Source: Dokdonia sp. Dokd-P16 (GTDB lineage Bacteria; Bacteroidota; Bacteroidia; Flavobacteriales; Flavobacteriaceae). Taken from it: a DNA stretch of 64,000 nucleotides. The stretch is taken from contig NZ_CP029151.1 in the NCBI RefSeq assembly GCF_003095655.1, forward strand, positions 2,479,001 to 2,543,000. Reading direction: 5' to 3'. The notes under the pieces are model-generated. The model saw only the letters and a list, made by a program, of their open reading frames with translations, searched no databases and was not told the DNA's origin. This document shows positions 17,149 to 25,343 of the stretch, piece after piece. The translations under genes and the position numbers were made by a program. Positions within the stretch are counted from its first letter, which is position 1. Every line of letters begins with the position of its first letter.

Positions 17149-17604
17149 CTATTTTGAAAAGAGGTTATCACTTGTTCCAAATTTCCTGTATCTATCTGCC
17201 GAATGTACAGCAAAACCATTACTTCTTACTAAACGATATGCTGTTCCCCAAGAGTCCGTTTTCCAAGTTTTAAGTAGCGGTCTACCATTAATTAAATTGT
17301 CAATGGATAGGATTTGCAGGTTTTTAGATTTGTATGAATGGATACGGGTTAGTATTTGAGCCATTTCATGTTTAGTATCCTGAACATTTAAAACTTGATC
17401 TTTATAACTGAAGTAGATTATAGAAATCGTTGCGGGAAGAAATATTGAAATAAAGATTACTATAAATGTAGGTTGACCAAAGAACTTTTTAAATGGCTTA
17501 CGTTTATCTTCTTCTATTTCTTCATTTTCTATAGATTTCTTATGCTTATAGTCTGCAGAAATAAGGCCATAGTCCACTAGTAATATTAAAAGAAATTCAA
17601 TCAT
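17149..17604 (-). CDS. Hypothetical membrane protein with T2SSG-like end
   Basis: 151 residues. A first hydrophobic segment at 1-18, a basic and acidic linker, and a membrane helix at about 48-68 (FIVIFISIFLPATISIIYF). The C-terminal third reads LKTWKTDSWGTAYRLVRSNG followed by SADRYRKFGTSDNL. This resembles the end of type II secretion pseudopilins (D-x-W-G-x-x-Y and a G-T-x-D-x calcium loop), though the typical N-terminal pilin helix is missing. Its ATG overlaps the stop of nhaC by one base, so both are co-translated. Function unknown. Confidence 0.6.
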   Translation of the reverse strand: MIEFLLILLVDYGLISADYKHKKSIENEEIEEDKRKPFKKFFGQPTFIVIFISIFLPATISIIYFSYKDQVLNVQDTKHEMAQILTRIHSYKSKNLQILSIDNLINGRPLLKTWKTDSWGTAYRLVRSNGFAVHSADRYRKFGTSDNLFSK

Positions 17605-19070
17605 TAAGCCGCCGAACGAGCATCCTTTATTTGCCTGATTTTAATATTAAACCCGGCAAAGAGAAGTGTCATAAATGGCGAGAGCCAATTAAAAATAGCA
17701 AATGTAATGTACTCTGCTACGCCTACACCTAAAACAGTGCTTTGATATGCACCACAAGTATTCCAAGGAATAAGTACAGAGGTTACAGTTCCCGAATCTT
17801 CTAGCGTACGAGATAAGTTTTCGGGCGCTAGACCTTTGTCTTCATATGCTTTTTTAAACATCTTACCAGGAATGACAAGGGCTAAATATTGATCTGAAGC
17901 AATAGCGTTGAGGCCAAGACAAGAAATCACCGTACTTGCAAAAAGTCCAAAAACAGTGTCTGCAACACTTAGCAATGCTTTAGTAATACGAGCTAATGCT
18001 CCTATACCATCCATAATTCCACCAAAAACCATCGCACTGATGATAAGTAGTATAGTCCATAACATACCTAAAATCCCTCCTGAGCTAAAAAGCTCGTTGA
18101 GTGTTTCATTAGGCGTCTCGATTGCCGTATCTGTCCAGATAGCTGTGAGAATAGCTTCTGTTTTTGAAGTTGATAGTATGTTTAAAATGTCTGGCTGAAA
18201 AATGTAAGCAAACACTGCAGCAAGAACAACTCCTACGCCTAGGGCAATTAATGGTTTTGTCTTCGTTACAATGAGTGCAATCACAACTCCTGGAACAATA
18301 AATAGGAGTGGAGTGATATTAAAGGTATCATCAATCACACTTAGGAGCGCAGTGATATCTGCGGTACCAGTAGTATCTATGCTTAAGCTGATGATGATAA
18401 AAACAATGAGTGTAATTACAATAGTAGGTACCGTTGTAAGTGTCATGTATTTTATGTGCGTAAACAAATCTGTTCCTGCCATTGCTGGAGCAAGGTTTGT
18501 AGTATCACTAAGAGGTGACATTTTATCACCAAAGTATGCTCCAGAAATCACAGCGCCCGCTATCATTCCAGTATCAATTCCCAGTGCTTGACCTATACCT
18601 ATGAGTGCAATACCTACTGTTGCAGAGGTTGTCCATGAGCTTCCTGTGGCTATAGATATAATGGCTGCAATAATTACTGATGCAGGTAAAAATATGGTTG
18701 GATTGAGTACTTGAAGACCATAATATACCATTGCTGGTATGATACCACTCACAAGCCAACTACCAGCTAGCGCTCCTACAAGAAATAAAATCATGATGGG
18801 TACAAAAACACTTTTGAGGTTTTCCCAAACTTCGGCGAGCATTGTGCTCAGAGTGGATTTATTTAAGAAGCCTACAATAGCTGCTACCGCTCCACCCATT
18901 AAAAGGATATATTGATTTGAATATTCGCCAAGCCACTCACCATCCTTAAAGAAAATATTATAGGCTAATAAGCACATAAGAATCACCACTGGAATAAGTG
19001 CTTCCCATAAATTTAATTCGCGATTGTTAACAATATGATGGTTTTTTTGATCTTCCAGTTCTTTATTCAT
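17604..19070 (-). CDS. nhaC: Na+/H+ antiporter, NhaC family
   Basis: 488 residues with about 12 membrane helices. Family features include the ATGSSWTTSATVG stretch (about residues 143-155), SGAYFGDKMSPLSDTTNLAPAM (about 183-204) and the late GTVTSVLIPWNTCGAYQ (about 425-441). It exchanges sodium for protons across the inner membrane, which fits a marine lifestyle. Some family members carry malate-lactate or amino acids, so the substrate is assigned by family only. It precedes the small T2SSG-like protein with one base of overlap. Confidence 0.88.
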   Translation of the reverse strand: MNKELEDQKNHHIVNNRELNLWEALIPVVILMCLLAYNIFFKDGEWLGEYSNQYILLMGGAVAAIVGFLNKSTLSTMLAEVWENLKSVFVPIMILFLVGALAGSWLVSGIIPAMVYYGLQVLNPTIFLPASVIIAAIISIATGSSWTTSATVGIALIGIGQALGIDTGMIAGAVISGAYFGDKMSPLSDTTNLAPAMAGTDLFTHIKYMTLTTVPTIVITLIVFIIISLSIDTTGTADITALLSVIDDTFNITPLLFIVPGVVIALIVTKTKPLIALGVGVVLAAVFAYIFQPDILNILSTSKTEAILTAIWTDTAIETPNETLNELFSSGGILGMLWTILLIISAMVFGGIMDGIGALARITKALLSVADTVFGLFASTVISCLGLNAIASDQYLALVIPGKMFKKAYEDKGLAPENLSRTLEDSGTVTSVLIPWNTCGAYQSTVLGVGVAEYITFAIFNWLSPFMTLLFAGFNIKIRQIKDARSAA

Positions 19071-19248
19071 GAGAGTGTGCGGTTTCTATCCGTAATGTTA
19101 CAATAATAGGAGGTATTCTGCAAGGCGTATGCTCAAAAACCAGCCATGTAAGATCATATAGTATTTTATATAAAAATAACTCAAAGCGCTATCTTCTTGA
19201 TTTTTCATAAATTACATGGTCTTAAGTTGTCTAGAATAGGTCTCTTTC

Positions 19249-19289
19249 AAAAAAAAAGCGAGAATAAAGCGGTTATGCTTCATCCTCGC
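19249..19289 (-). terminator. Terminator of the PLP enzyme gene
   Basis: GCGAG..AAGC and GCTT..CTCGC pair on the minus strand and are followed by nine T. It lies 25 bases past the stop. Confidence 0.75.
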
Positions 19290-19313
19290 ATATCAACAAA
19301 ATTGAAAAAAAAA

Positions 19314-20528
19314 TTAAACTACAACAGTTTGTAAAACTCCTACTTCTTCCATGCAAGACTTCATCATCTCATAAGTGCGCTCAATATCTGCATCAAGACC
19401 TATTGAAAATCTAATGAGTCCATCTGTGAGACCCATTGCTGTTTGCTCGTCTTCCGGGATTTCTGACGAAGTTGAGGTTCCTGGTGCGCTAAAAAGTGTT
19501 TTGTAAAAACCTAAACTCACTGCTAGATATCCAAGATTCTTTTCTTGCATTAATTCCATCAAGGCATTTGCTTTATCTAGAGAGCCTACATCTACAGTAA
19601 GCATTCCTCCGTAACCATACTTTTCGTTCATATGTCTATTAAACACTTCATGACTTGGGTGTGAGGCAAGACCAGGATAAACGGTTCTTAACCCTAGCTT
19701 TTCAAAACGCTCTGCCAGATACATAGCATTGTGACTGTGTTGCATCATACGTATATGAAGTGTACGTAAGTTTTTAAGAACAGAAGCAGCGCGTAGACTA
19801 TCCATTGTGGGACCTAGCAGCATACTTGCACCATCATTTACATTGCGTAGTGCATCTATAAATTCTTGCGTACCGCAAACCACACCACCTACAGTGTCTG
19901 ACGATCCATTTATAAATTTAGTAAGACTGTGTATCACTACATCTGCTCCGTGTTGCACGGGAGAAATAGAAAGTGGAGAGAATGTGTTATCCACCACAAG
20001 TTTCAAGTTATGCCTTTTGGCAATTGCCGAAAGTGCTGCAATATCTGCAATTTCTAAAAGCGGATTACTAACAGACTCACAGTATAAAACTTTTGAATCT
20101 TTTGTAATTGCAGCCTCAACTACCTCAAGGTTTGTGATATCCACAAAGCTCGTTGTAATATTAAGCCTTGGTGCAAAATTCTTTAAAAATGCATACGTCC
20201 CTCCGTAAATAGTACGACTAGAAACTACATGATCACCTGCTTGGCATAATTGTAAAAGCACCGGTGTGATAGCTCCCATGCCACTAGCAGCAACGTTTGC
20301 CGTTTCTGTACCTTCCATAGCAGCAAGTGCCGCACCTAGATATAAGTTTGATGGAGTACTATGTCTTGAGTATAAATAACATCCGTCTGCATTACCTTCA
20401 AAGGTGTCAAACATTGTTTTTGCCGAAAGGAATGTATAGGTAGAGCTATCTGAAATAGAAGGGTTAACTCCTCCAAATTCTCCAAAATATTGTAAATCTT
20501 GAATCTCGTTTGCTGGCTTGAATTTCAT
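19314..20528 (-). CDS. Cys/Met-metabolism PLP-dependent lyase (methionine gamma-lyase / cystathionine gamma-synthase type)
   Basis: 404 residues. It has the trans-sulfuration enzyme motifs YSRHSTPSNLYLGAALAAMEGTE, the PLP ring-stacking YGGTYAF, LVVDNTFSPL and the Schiff-base lysine in HSLTKFINGSSDTVGG (Lys about 204). These enzymes act on sulfur amino acids by gamma- or beta-elimination or replacement. Full-length and intact. The gene is divergent from an Lrp-type regulator, 255 bases away; in other bacteria Lrp proteins control methionine gamma-lyase genes in this arrangement. Exact substrate remains open. Confidence 0.85.
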   Translation of the reverse strand: MKFKPANEIQDLQYFGEFGGVNPSISDSSTYTFLSAKTMFDTFEGNADGCYLYSRHSTPSNLYLGAALAAMEGTETANVAASGMGAITPVLLQLCQAGDHVVSSRTIYGGTYAFLKNFAPRLNITTSFVDITNLEVVEAAITKDSKVLYCESVSNPLLEIADIAALSAIAKRHNLKLVVDNTFSPLSISPVQHGADVVIHSLTKFINGSSDTVGGVVCGTQEFIDALRNVNDGASMLLGPTMDSLRAASVLKNLRTLHIRMMQHSHNAMYLAERFEKLGLRTVYPGLASHPSHEVFNRHMNEKYGYGGMLTVDVGSLDKANALMELMQEKNLGYLAVSLGFYKTLFSAPGTSTSSEIPEDEQTAMGLTDGLIRFSIGLDADIERTYEMMKSCMEEVGVLQTVVV

Positions 20529-20783
20529 AGTATAAGATGGTTAATGCGATAGAAACCTATAAAGGTTTTTATTTCTAGCGTTGTTAGTATAAAAAATCAG
20601 CTTTTATAATAGTATAATCTATAAGTGGGGAGTATGTATGCGTTTGGTAAATGTATGTGAATGTAGATTTATAGTCAACGCTATCCATTAATTATAGATT
20701 TTAAAACTTTATTTTTGATAAAAAATAGAATTTAGCTTTCGCAAAAGCGCAAAATGATAACCCTCACTGATAATTTTTCTACC
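20529..20783. promoter_or_regulatory. Divergent promoter region of PLP enzyme and lrp
   Basis: 255 bases, very AT-rich, between divergent starts. A degenerate palindrome AGCTTTCGCAAAAGCGC lies at 20734-20750 just before the regulator. Sequences such as AAAATCAGCTTTTATAATAG and runs of A/T are the kind of DNA Lrp proteins wrap, but I can name no exact operator. Confidence 0.45.
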
Positions 20784-21242
20784 ATGAAACTTGACGATAT
20801 AGATAAAAAGATATTAGGTTACCTTCAGCATGATGCCAAAATCACAAATAAAGAGCTCTCTGCAAAGTTGAACCTTTCTGTAACTGCCATTTATGAGCGT
20901 GTAAAAAAGATGGAGCGCTCTGGTGTTATCTCACAATATATCACACTCATTAATAAGGAGATAGTAGGACTTGGTTTTCAAGTGTTTTGTCATGTGAAAC
21001 TAGAAAAACATGCGAAGGATGCTATAGATTCTTTTGAGAAAGAGGTGACCGCACTTGATGAGGTGCTAGAGTGTTTTCACGTAAGTGGTGACTATGATTA
21101 TCTATTAAAGGTGCTTGTGAGAGATATGGAGCACTTTCGTAATTTCATGGTAACAAAGCTTACTACACTTAAATATATAGGGAGTACTCAGAGTTCCTTT
21201 ACGATAAGTGAGGTAAAGAATACCACAACAATCTCCGTATAA
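20784..21242 (+). CDS. Lrp/AsnC-family transcriptional regulator
   Basis: 152 residues from the ATG at 20784 (MKLDDIDKKILGYLQHDAKI), which is where family members begin; an ATG at 20754 would add ten residues. Residues 1-60 are the helix-turn-helix (TNKELSAKLNLSVTAIYERVK). Residues 65-150 are the RAM/AsnC ligand domain (VFCHVKLEKHAKDAI, then CFHVSGDYDYLLKVLVRD). Such proteins form octamers that sense amino acids. Divergent to a sulfur-amino-acid lyase, which is its likely target. Its stop shares a base with the ATG of the next gene (TAATG). Confidence 0.9.
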   Translation: MKLDDIDKKILGYLQHDAKITNKELSAKLNLSVTAIYERVKKMERSGVISQYITLINKEIVGLGFQVFCHVKLEKHAKDAIDSFEKEVTALDEVLECFHVSGDYDYLLKVLVRDMEHFRNFMVTKLTTLKYIGSTQSSFTISEVKNTTTISV

Positions 21243-21880
21243 TGAATAGTAAATACTATGTGCTTTCGGAGTTTTTTGTGCTCTTTGTGTTGTTACCATT
21301 AAGTCTCTTGCTGCCTTATGATTTCAAAATAAAAGTAGCTAGTGTGCTCATAGGTTTTACTTATTTACTTGTAGTGCTTTTTAAGAGTGGTTCTGTAAGC
21401 TTCAAAGTAGAGCGGTCTATAAATTGGCTTTCTTTTCTAAAGGAAACTACTATAAAGTTCATAGTTATAGCAGCAATAACAGCCCTCTATGTTCATATGG
21501 TACAGCCTTCAAGTTTGTTCTGCGTGCCATTAAGCAATCCAGGATTGTGGGTGATGATTTTAGTTGTATACACCTTTCTGTCAGTATGGCCACAAGAGGT
21601 GATTTATAGAACTTTTTTCTTTAATCGTTATGACGTTTTCTTTAAAGACAAGCGATTGCTTATCGTGGTAAATGCGATTGTATTTGCAGTGGCGCACTTA
21701 TTTTTGCGCAACACCTTAGTCATTGTACTCACCTTTATAGGCGGATTATTATTTGCTTATACCTTTAAGAAAACAAGATCTACCACCCTGGTATCTATAG
21801 AGCACGCTTTATATGGTAACTGGTTATTTACAGTAGGGATGGGACAGATGCTTGCCTTCCCAGGGATGGAGGCGTGTTAA
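21242..21880 (+). CDS. CPBP-family intramembrane metalloprotease
   Basis: 212 residues with about seven membrane helices. The catalytic motifs of the CAAX protease/bacteriocin-processing (CPBP) family are visible: PQEVIYRTFFFNR (one Glu where many members have EE, near residue 119), VFAVAHLFLR (His) and IEHALYGNW (Glu-His). The second glutamate of the usual EExxxR pair is Val here, so activity is likely but not certain. It overlaps the Lrp gene by one base and is therefore translated with it. Substrate unknown. Confidence 0.75.
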   Translation: MNSKYYVLSEFFVLFVLLPLSLLLPYDFKIKVASVLIGFTYLLVVLFKSGSVSFKVERSINWLSFLKETTIKFIVIAAITALYVHMVQPSSLFCVPLSNPGLWVMILVVYTFLSVWPQEVIYRTFFFNRYDVFFKDKRLLIVVNAIVFAVAHLFLRNTLVIVLTFIGGLLFAYTFKKTRSTTLVSIEHALYGNWLFTVGMGQMLAFPGMEAC

Positions 21881-21941
21881 TCTATAGCAAATGAGCATTT
21901 ATCTTTAATTAAGATTCTAGTAAATAGTGTAATTTTGAACT

Positions 21942-22514
21942 ATGGAAAACAAGTTTCATTCACTAAGGCAACATTTTGAAGAGTTATACTCGTTGACAGA
22001 TGAAGAGTGGAATTTTATTGAGCCACACTTTCATTTTAAAACATTAAAAAAGCATCAATTTTTAATTCAAGCAGGGCAGGCTGTCAATTTTGAATACTGG
22101 ATTATCAATGGCCTTGTGAAAGCCTATCACATAGATGATAAAGGTAAAGAGCACATTCTCCAGTTTGCAATGGAGAAATACTGGGTGAGTGATCACTGTG
22201 CTTTTCAGCATCAAGAACCAGGAACTATAATTGTAGATTGTCTAGAAGATTCTGAATTTTTCTGCTTGTCATTAGAAGATAGGGAGAAGATTTGTCTTGC
22301 AGTGCCAGCTGTTGCTAATTTCTTTAGAGTTAAATCAAACCACGGTTATATAAACCTGCAAAAAAGAGTGTTGTCATTACTTACAATGACTGCAGAAGAT
22401 AGGTATCAATACCTAGTTACTAAACTACCTGCTTTAATACAGCGCGTGCCTAAAAAATTAATAGCTTCCTATTTAGGCGTTTCTAGAGAGACTTTAAGTC
22501 GTTTTAATAGCTAA
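21942..22514 (+). CDS. Crp/Fnr-family transcriptional regulator
   Basis: 190 residues. Residues about 30-115 are the cyclic-nucleotide-binding beta-roll (KHQFLIQAGQAVNFEYWIIN followed by GLVKAYHIDDKGKEHILQFA). The end is the winged helix-turn-helix with RVPKKLIASYLGVSRETLSR. The PxGE phosphate-cassette motif that binds cAMP is not visible, so the ligand is unknown; no iron-sulfur cysteines of the Fnr kind are seen. The first GTGA half-site of the downstream operator array begins two bases after its stop codon. It is the obvious regulator of the next four genes. Confidence 0.88.
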   Translation: MENKFHSLRQHFEELYSLTDEEWNFIEPHFHFKTLKKHQFLIQAGQAVNFEYWIINGLVKAYHIDDKGKEHILQFAMEKYWVSDHCAFQHQEPGTIIVDCLEDSEFFCLSLEDREKICLAVPAVANFFRVKSNHGYINLQKRVLSLLTMTAEDRYQYLVTKLPALIQRVPKKLIASYLGVSRETLSRFNS

Positions 22515-22516
22515 AA

Positions 22517-22609
22517 GTGATCTAAATCACATTTTTATATTGATCTACCTCACATTAAAACTGTGAGGTATGTCCTCGCACACCCCTTTGTTTTCATAGA
22601 ATTTTGTAT
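22517..22609 (+). promoter_or_regulatory. Operator array and promoter of the cupin gene
   Basis: It holds GTGATCTAAATCAC (22517-22530, a GTGA-N6-TCAC dyad of Crp/Fnr type), TACCTCAC (22546-22553) and GTGAGGTA (22563-22570, forming a dyad with the previous half-site), then TCCTCGCACACCCCTT (22573-22588) and a -7-like ATTTTGTAT ending at 22609. Every element recurs at the same distance from the start codon in front of the cyclase gene (24265-24357). Confidence 0.75.
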
Positions 22610-22632
22610 CCAACAATTAAAAACAAATTATT

Positions 22633-23115
22633 ATGAAAACAACAAGAACACTACTCTTAGTATTAGCAATAATTTCATTTGGGTTTACATCTTATGCACA
22701 AAATGGTAAAGGATTTTCTTCTGGTAATTCTTATGGTGTAATTAACATAGATGGATATGTTGATTTACTACCAAAAGAACACCACGGTATCATTAAAGAC
22801 ATCAGATTAATAGACCGCGAGCACGCAGGCGTAAGAATCTTTCGATTATATGACGAAGTGCCTATGCATTACCACGCAAAATCTGATGCCTACCTCTACA
22901 TTTTAAACGGCAAAGCAGAATTTTATGTTGCAGATCAAGGTCCTGTTGTTGCAGGAAAAGGCGACTTACTTTTTTGGGGAAAAGGTACAGCACACGGTAA
23001 CGGAAAAATTTTAGAAGGTCCGTTAGACGTTCTCGTTTTTGACGCAATAGCCAGAGACCCTAGCGATGTTATTTGGGTAGACCCTTCAACCCAAAAGAAA
23101 TTTTTAGGCAACTAA
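22633..23115 (+). CDS. Exported cupin-domain protein
   Basis: 160 residues. Signal peptide MKTTRTLLLVLAIISFGFTSYAQ. One cupin barrel follows: metal-site motif PMHYHAKSDAYLYILNGKAEFYV (His 79 and His 81), GKGDLLFWGKG and a later His 121 in GTAHGN. A metal-binding periplasmic enzyme or sensor is likely, but the substrate cannot be told. First gene of an exported set: cupin, Yellow-like propeller, cyclase, MFS exporter, all in one direction behind a Crp/Fnr regulator. The next gene starts 33 bases after its stop. Confidence 0.8.
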   Translation: MKTTRTLLLVLAIISFGFTSYAQNGKGFSSGNSYGVINIDGYVDLLPKEHHGIIKDIRLIDREHAGVRIFRLYDEVPMHYHAKSDAYLYILNGKAEFYVADQGPVVAGKGDLLFWGKGTAHGNGKILEGPLDVLVFDAIARDPSDVIWVDPSTQKKFLGN

Positions 23116-23148
23116 GCAAATCATATTCAATTTTAAAAAACAATAACG

Positions 23149-24246
23149 ATGAAAACAGTAACAATTATAAAAACAGTCTTGTTTGCATTTGTAATGAACT
23201 TTACACTATTTGCACAAGCACAATTAGAAACTATAGCAACATTTCCAGAATCTAGACCAGGGAATATAACCGTGTCTAACGACGGAAGGATTTTTGTAAC
23301 AATGAGTGCTTTAAGCGCTTCAAAATATATGGTAAAGGAAATTTTGCCAAGTGGAGAAGCTATTCCTTTTGGAGATAAAGAATGGATTGTAAAACCAGAA
23401 AACGGAAGCATAAAAGGTATCAATTCAACTATCGGAATTCAAGCTGATGCTAACGGAATTCTTTGGGTGTTAGATATGGGTAACGTCAAGCAAAATCAGG
23501 CTCCAAAATTGGTTGGTTTTGATTTAGTTACCGGTAAAGTCACAAAGGTGTTTCCAATTCCGAATACGGTATTGTCATCAAAACCTTTTTTACAAGATTT
23601 TGTGATTGATGTAAAAAATAACACTGCTGTAATTGCAGATATGACCGATGCTTTAAATCCACCAATTGCACCAGCTTTTGTCGTGATAAATCTAGAAACG
23701 GGTTATATAAGACGCGTTTTGGAAGGGAATGCTTCATTTTTGCCTGCTGATGAACCAGTGAAAATTCACGGTAGATTGGTTTCCCACAAAAGAAAAGACG
23801 GTACTACCATTCAACCAAGATATCCTTTAAACCCAATTTCTATAGATGACGAAAACAATTACATCTATTATGGAGCAATGGGAAACACCAAAATTTACCG
23901 CATACCGTCTGCTTTATTAGCTGATGAAAGTAAGCAAGACAGCGACCTAAATAAGTACATCGAGTTTTATGCCAACAAACCAAAATCTGACGGATTTAAA
24001 GTAGGTGCAAACGGAAAAGTATATGTAACCGATGTTGAAAATTCAGCTATTGTAGAAAGTACGCCTGCTGGAATGAAAACCATTGCGCAATCTAAAAAAG
24101 ACCTGTCTTGGCCCGATGGTGTTGCAATACACGGTAACTACTTATATATCGTAGCAAATCAACTTCACAACCTTCCTTTATTAAATGAAGGAAAAGATGC
24201 TAGTAAACCGCCTTACTTGGTGTTAAAAATGAAGATTCAAGAGTAG
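23149..24246 (+). CDS. Exported Yellow/major royal jelly protein-like propeller (L-dopachrome tautomerase-related)
   Basis: 365 residues with signal peptide (MKTVTIIKTVLFAFVMNFTLFAQAQ). The body is a six-bladed propeller of the MRJP/Yellow type: ESRPGNITVSNDGRIFVTMS, NSTIGIQADANGILWVLDMG, LQDFVIDVKNNTAVIADM, YYGAMGNTKIYRIPSALL and DGVAIHGNYLYIVANQL. Insect Yellow proteins act around dopachrome; bacterial members have little characterised chemistry. It sits between the cupin and the cyclase. Its stop is followed by a 134-base regulatory region, so the next gene has its own promoter. Confidence 0.8.
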   Translation: MKTVTIIKTVLFAFVMNFTLFAQAQLETIATFPESRPGNITVSNDGRIFVTMSALSASKYMVKEILPSGEAIPFGDKEWIVKPENGSIKGINSTIGIQADANGILWVLDMGNVKQNQAPKLVGFDLVTGKVTKVFPIPNTVLSSKPFLQDFVIDVKNNTAVIADMTDALNPPIAPAFVVINLETGYIRRVLEGNASFLPADEPVKIHGRLVSHKRKDGTTIQPRYPLNPISIDDENNYIYYGAMGNTKIYRIPSALLADESKQDSDLNKYIEFYANKPKSDGFKVGANGKVYVTDVENSAIVESTPAGMKTIAQSKKDLSWPDGVAIHGNYLYIVANQLHNLPLLNEGKDASKPPYLVLKMKIQE

Positions 24247-24264
24247 GTATTTCAAAAAAAATAA

Positions 24265-24357
24265 GTGATGTATGCGCAGTGTTAAATGTGACATACATCA
24301 CTTTAAAATGGTGATGTACATCCTCGCACACCCCTTGCTTTAATCGGAAATTTGTAT
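24265..24357 (+). promoter_or_regulatory. Operator array and promoter of the cyclase gene
   Basis: GTGATGTATG (24265-24274) and CATACATCAC (24292-24301) form a perfect 10-bp dyad. TACATCAC (24294-24301) and GTGATGTA (24311-24318) form a second dyad with a 9-base spacer. Then come TCCTCGCACACCCCTT (24321-24336) and a -7-like AATTTGTAT. It aligns without gaps with 22517-22609 at a fixed offset of 1748 bases. Confidence 0.8.
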
Positions 24358-24380
24358 AAGAAATTTAAAAAAATATTAAA

Positions 24381-25319
24381 ATGAAAACAATAGTAAATAC
24401 ATTAAAAACAATTGCCTTAGCAGCTACACTTTTTACTGCTTTAACTACAAACGCACAACAAGTACCAACGTCACCTTATGGTGCAGACGATGAAATTGGC
24501 GCACTAAACCTTTTGAATGAAGAAACAGTTTTGGATGCCGTAAAATTGGTTAAAAAAGGAAAAGTATACCGCTTAGGAATGGTGGTAAATGCTCAAACTG
24601 CAGCTTTCCGTCACAGATACTTTCACATTGAAACGTTACAACCAGAAACTGCTGCTGCAGGTTCTAACAAATTCACTTACGTAGATGACCAATTAATTGG
24701 TTGGACAGGTGTTGGGTCTCAAATAAACGGATTAGCACATTACGGTAGAGACAATGTACATTATAACGGACATAAAGTTGAAGATTTTTTAACCGTTTCT
24801 GGTGTAAAAAAATTAGGTCTAGAAAAATTACCTCCAATTGTAACTAGAGGTATTGTTTTGGATATGCGTTCATACTACAATCAAGATATTGTAAAAGAAG
24901 GTACTGTTTTTACAGTGGCAGACATTGAAAAAGTAGCCAAAAAACAAGGCATTGAAATTCGTAAAGGTGATGTAGTGCTTTTTTACACAGGATGGACCAA
25001 ATTAATGGGGAAAGATGATAAACGTTATCTAGCTGGCGGACCTGGAATTGGTACGGAAGCCGCAAATTACTTAGGTAAGAAAGGAATTGTAGCAGCTGGT
25101 GCAGACAATTGGTCTTTTGAGGCTGTACCACACGAAAACAGCGAGCTTTCTTTCCCAGTAAATCAAATGATGGCAACCGAATATGGTGTACAAGTATTAG
25201 AAAACATTCTTGTGGACGAGTTGGTTGAGGATAAAGCTTGGGAATTCCTTTTTGTATTAGGCCACCCATTATATGAAGGGTCTACACAAGTACAAATAAA
25301 TCCTGTAGCCATAAAATAA
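24381..25319 (+). CDS. Exported cyclase-family (kynurenine formamidase-like) hydrolase
   Basis: 312 residues. Signal peptide MKTIVNTLKTIALAATLFTALTTNAQ. The cyclase-family fold is shown by PYGADDEIGALNLLNEETVLDAV, GVGSQINGLAHYGRDN (residues 111-125), TRGIVLDMRSYY, IRKGDVVLFYTGWT and a C-terminal VLGHPLYEG. Other members have Asp at the metal-site position where this one has Asn 116 (Q-x-D-x-L-x-H becomes Q-I-N-G-L-A-H), so activity may differ. Family enzymes open amide or lactone rings. It is the second gene with the shared operator array; the MFS transporter follows 24 bases later. Confidence 0.8.
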   Translation: MKTIVNTLKTIALAATLFTALTTNAQQVPTSPYGADDEIGALNLLNEETVLDAVKLVKKGKVYRLGMVVNAQTAAFRHRYFHIETLQPETAAAGSNKFTYVDDQLIGWTGVGSQINGLAHYGRDNVHYNGHKVEDFLTVSGVKKLGLEKLPPIVTRGIVLDMRSYYNQDIVKEGTVFTVADIEKVAKKQGIEIRKGDVVLFYTGWTKLMGKDDKRYLAGGPGIGTEAANYLGKKGIVAAGADNWSFEAVPHENSELSFPVNQMMATEYGVQVLENILVDELVEDKAWEFLFVLGHPLYEGSTQVQINPVAIK

Positions 25320-25343
25320 GGATAGAAGAAATAATTAGAAATT

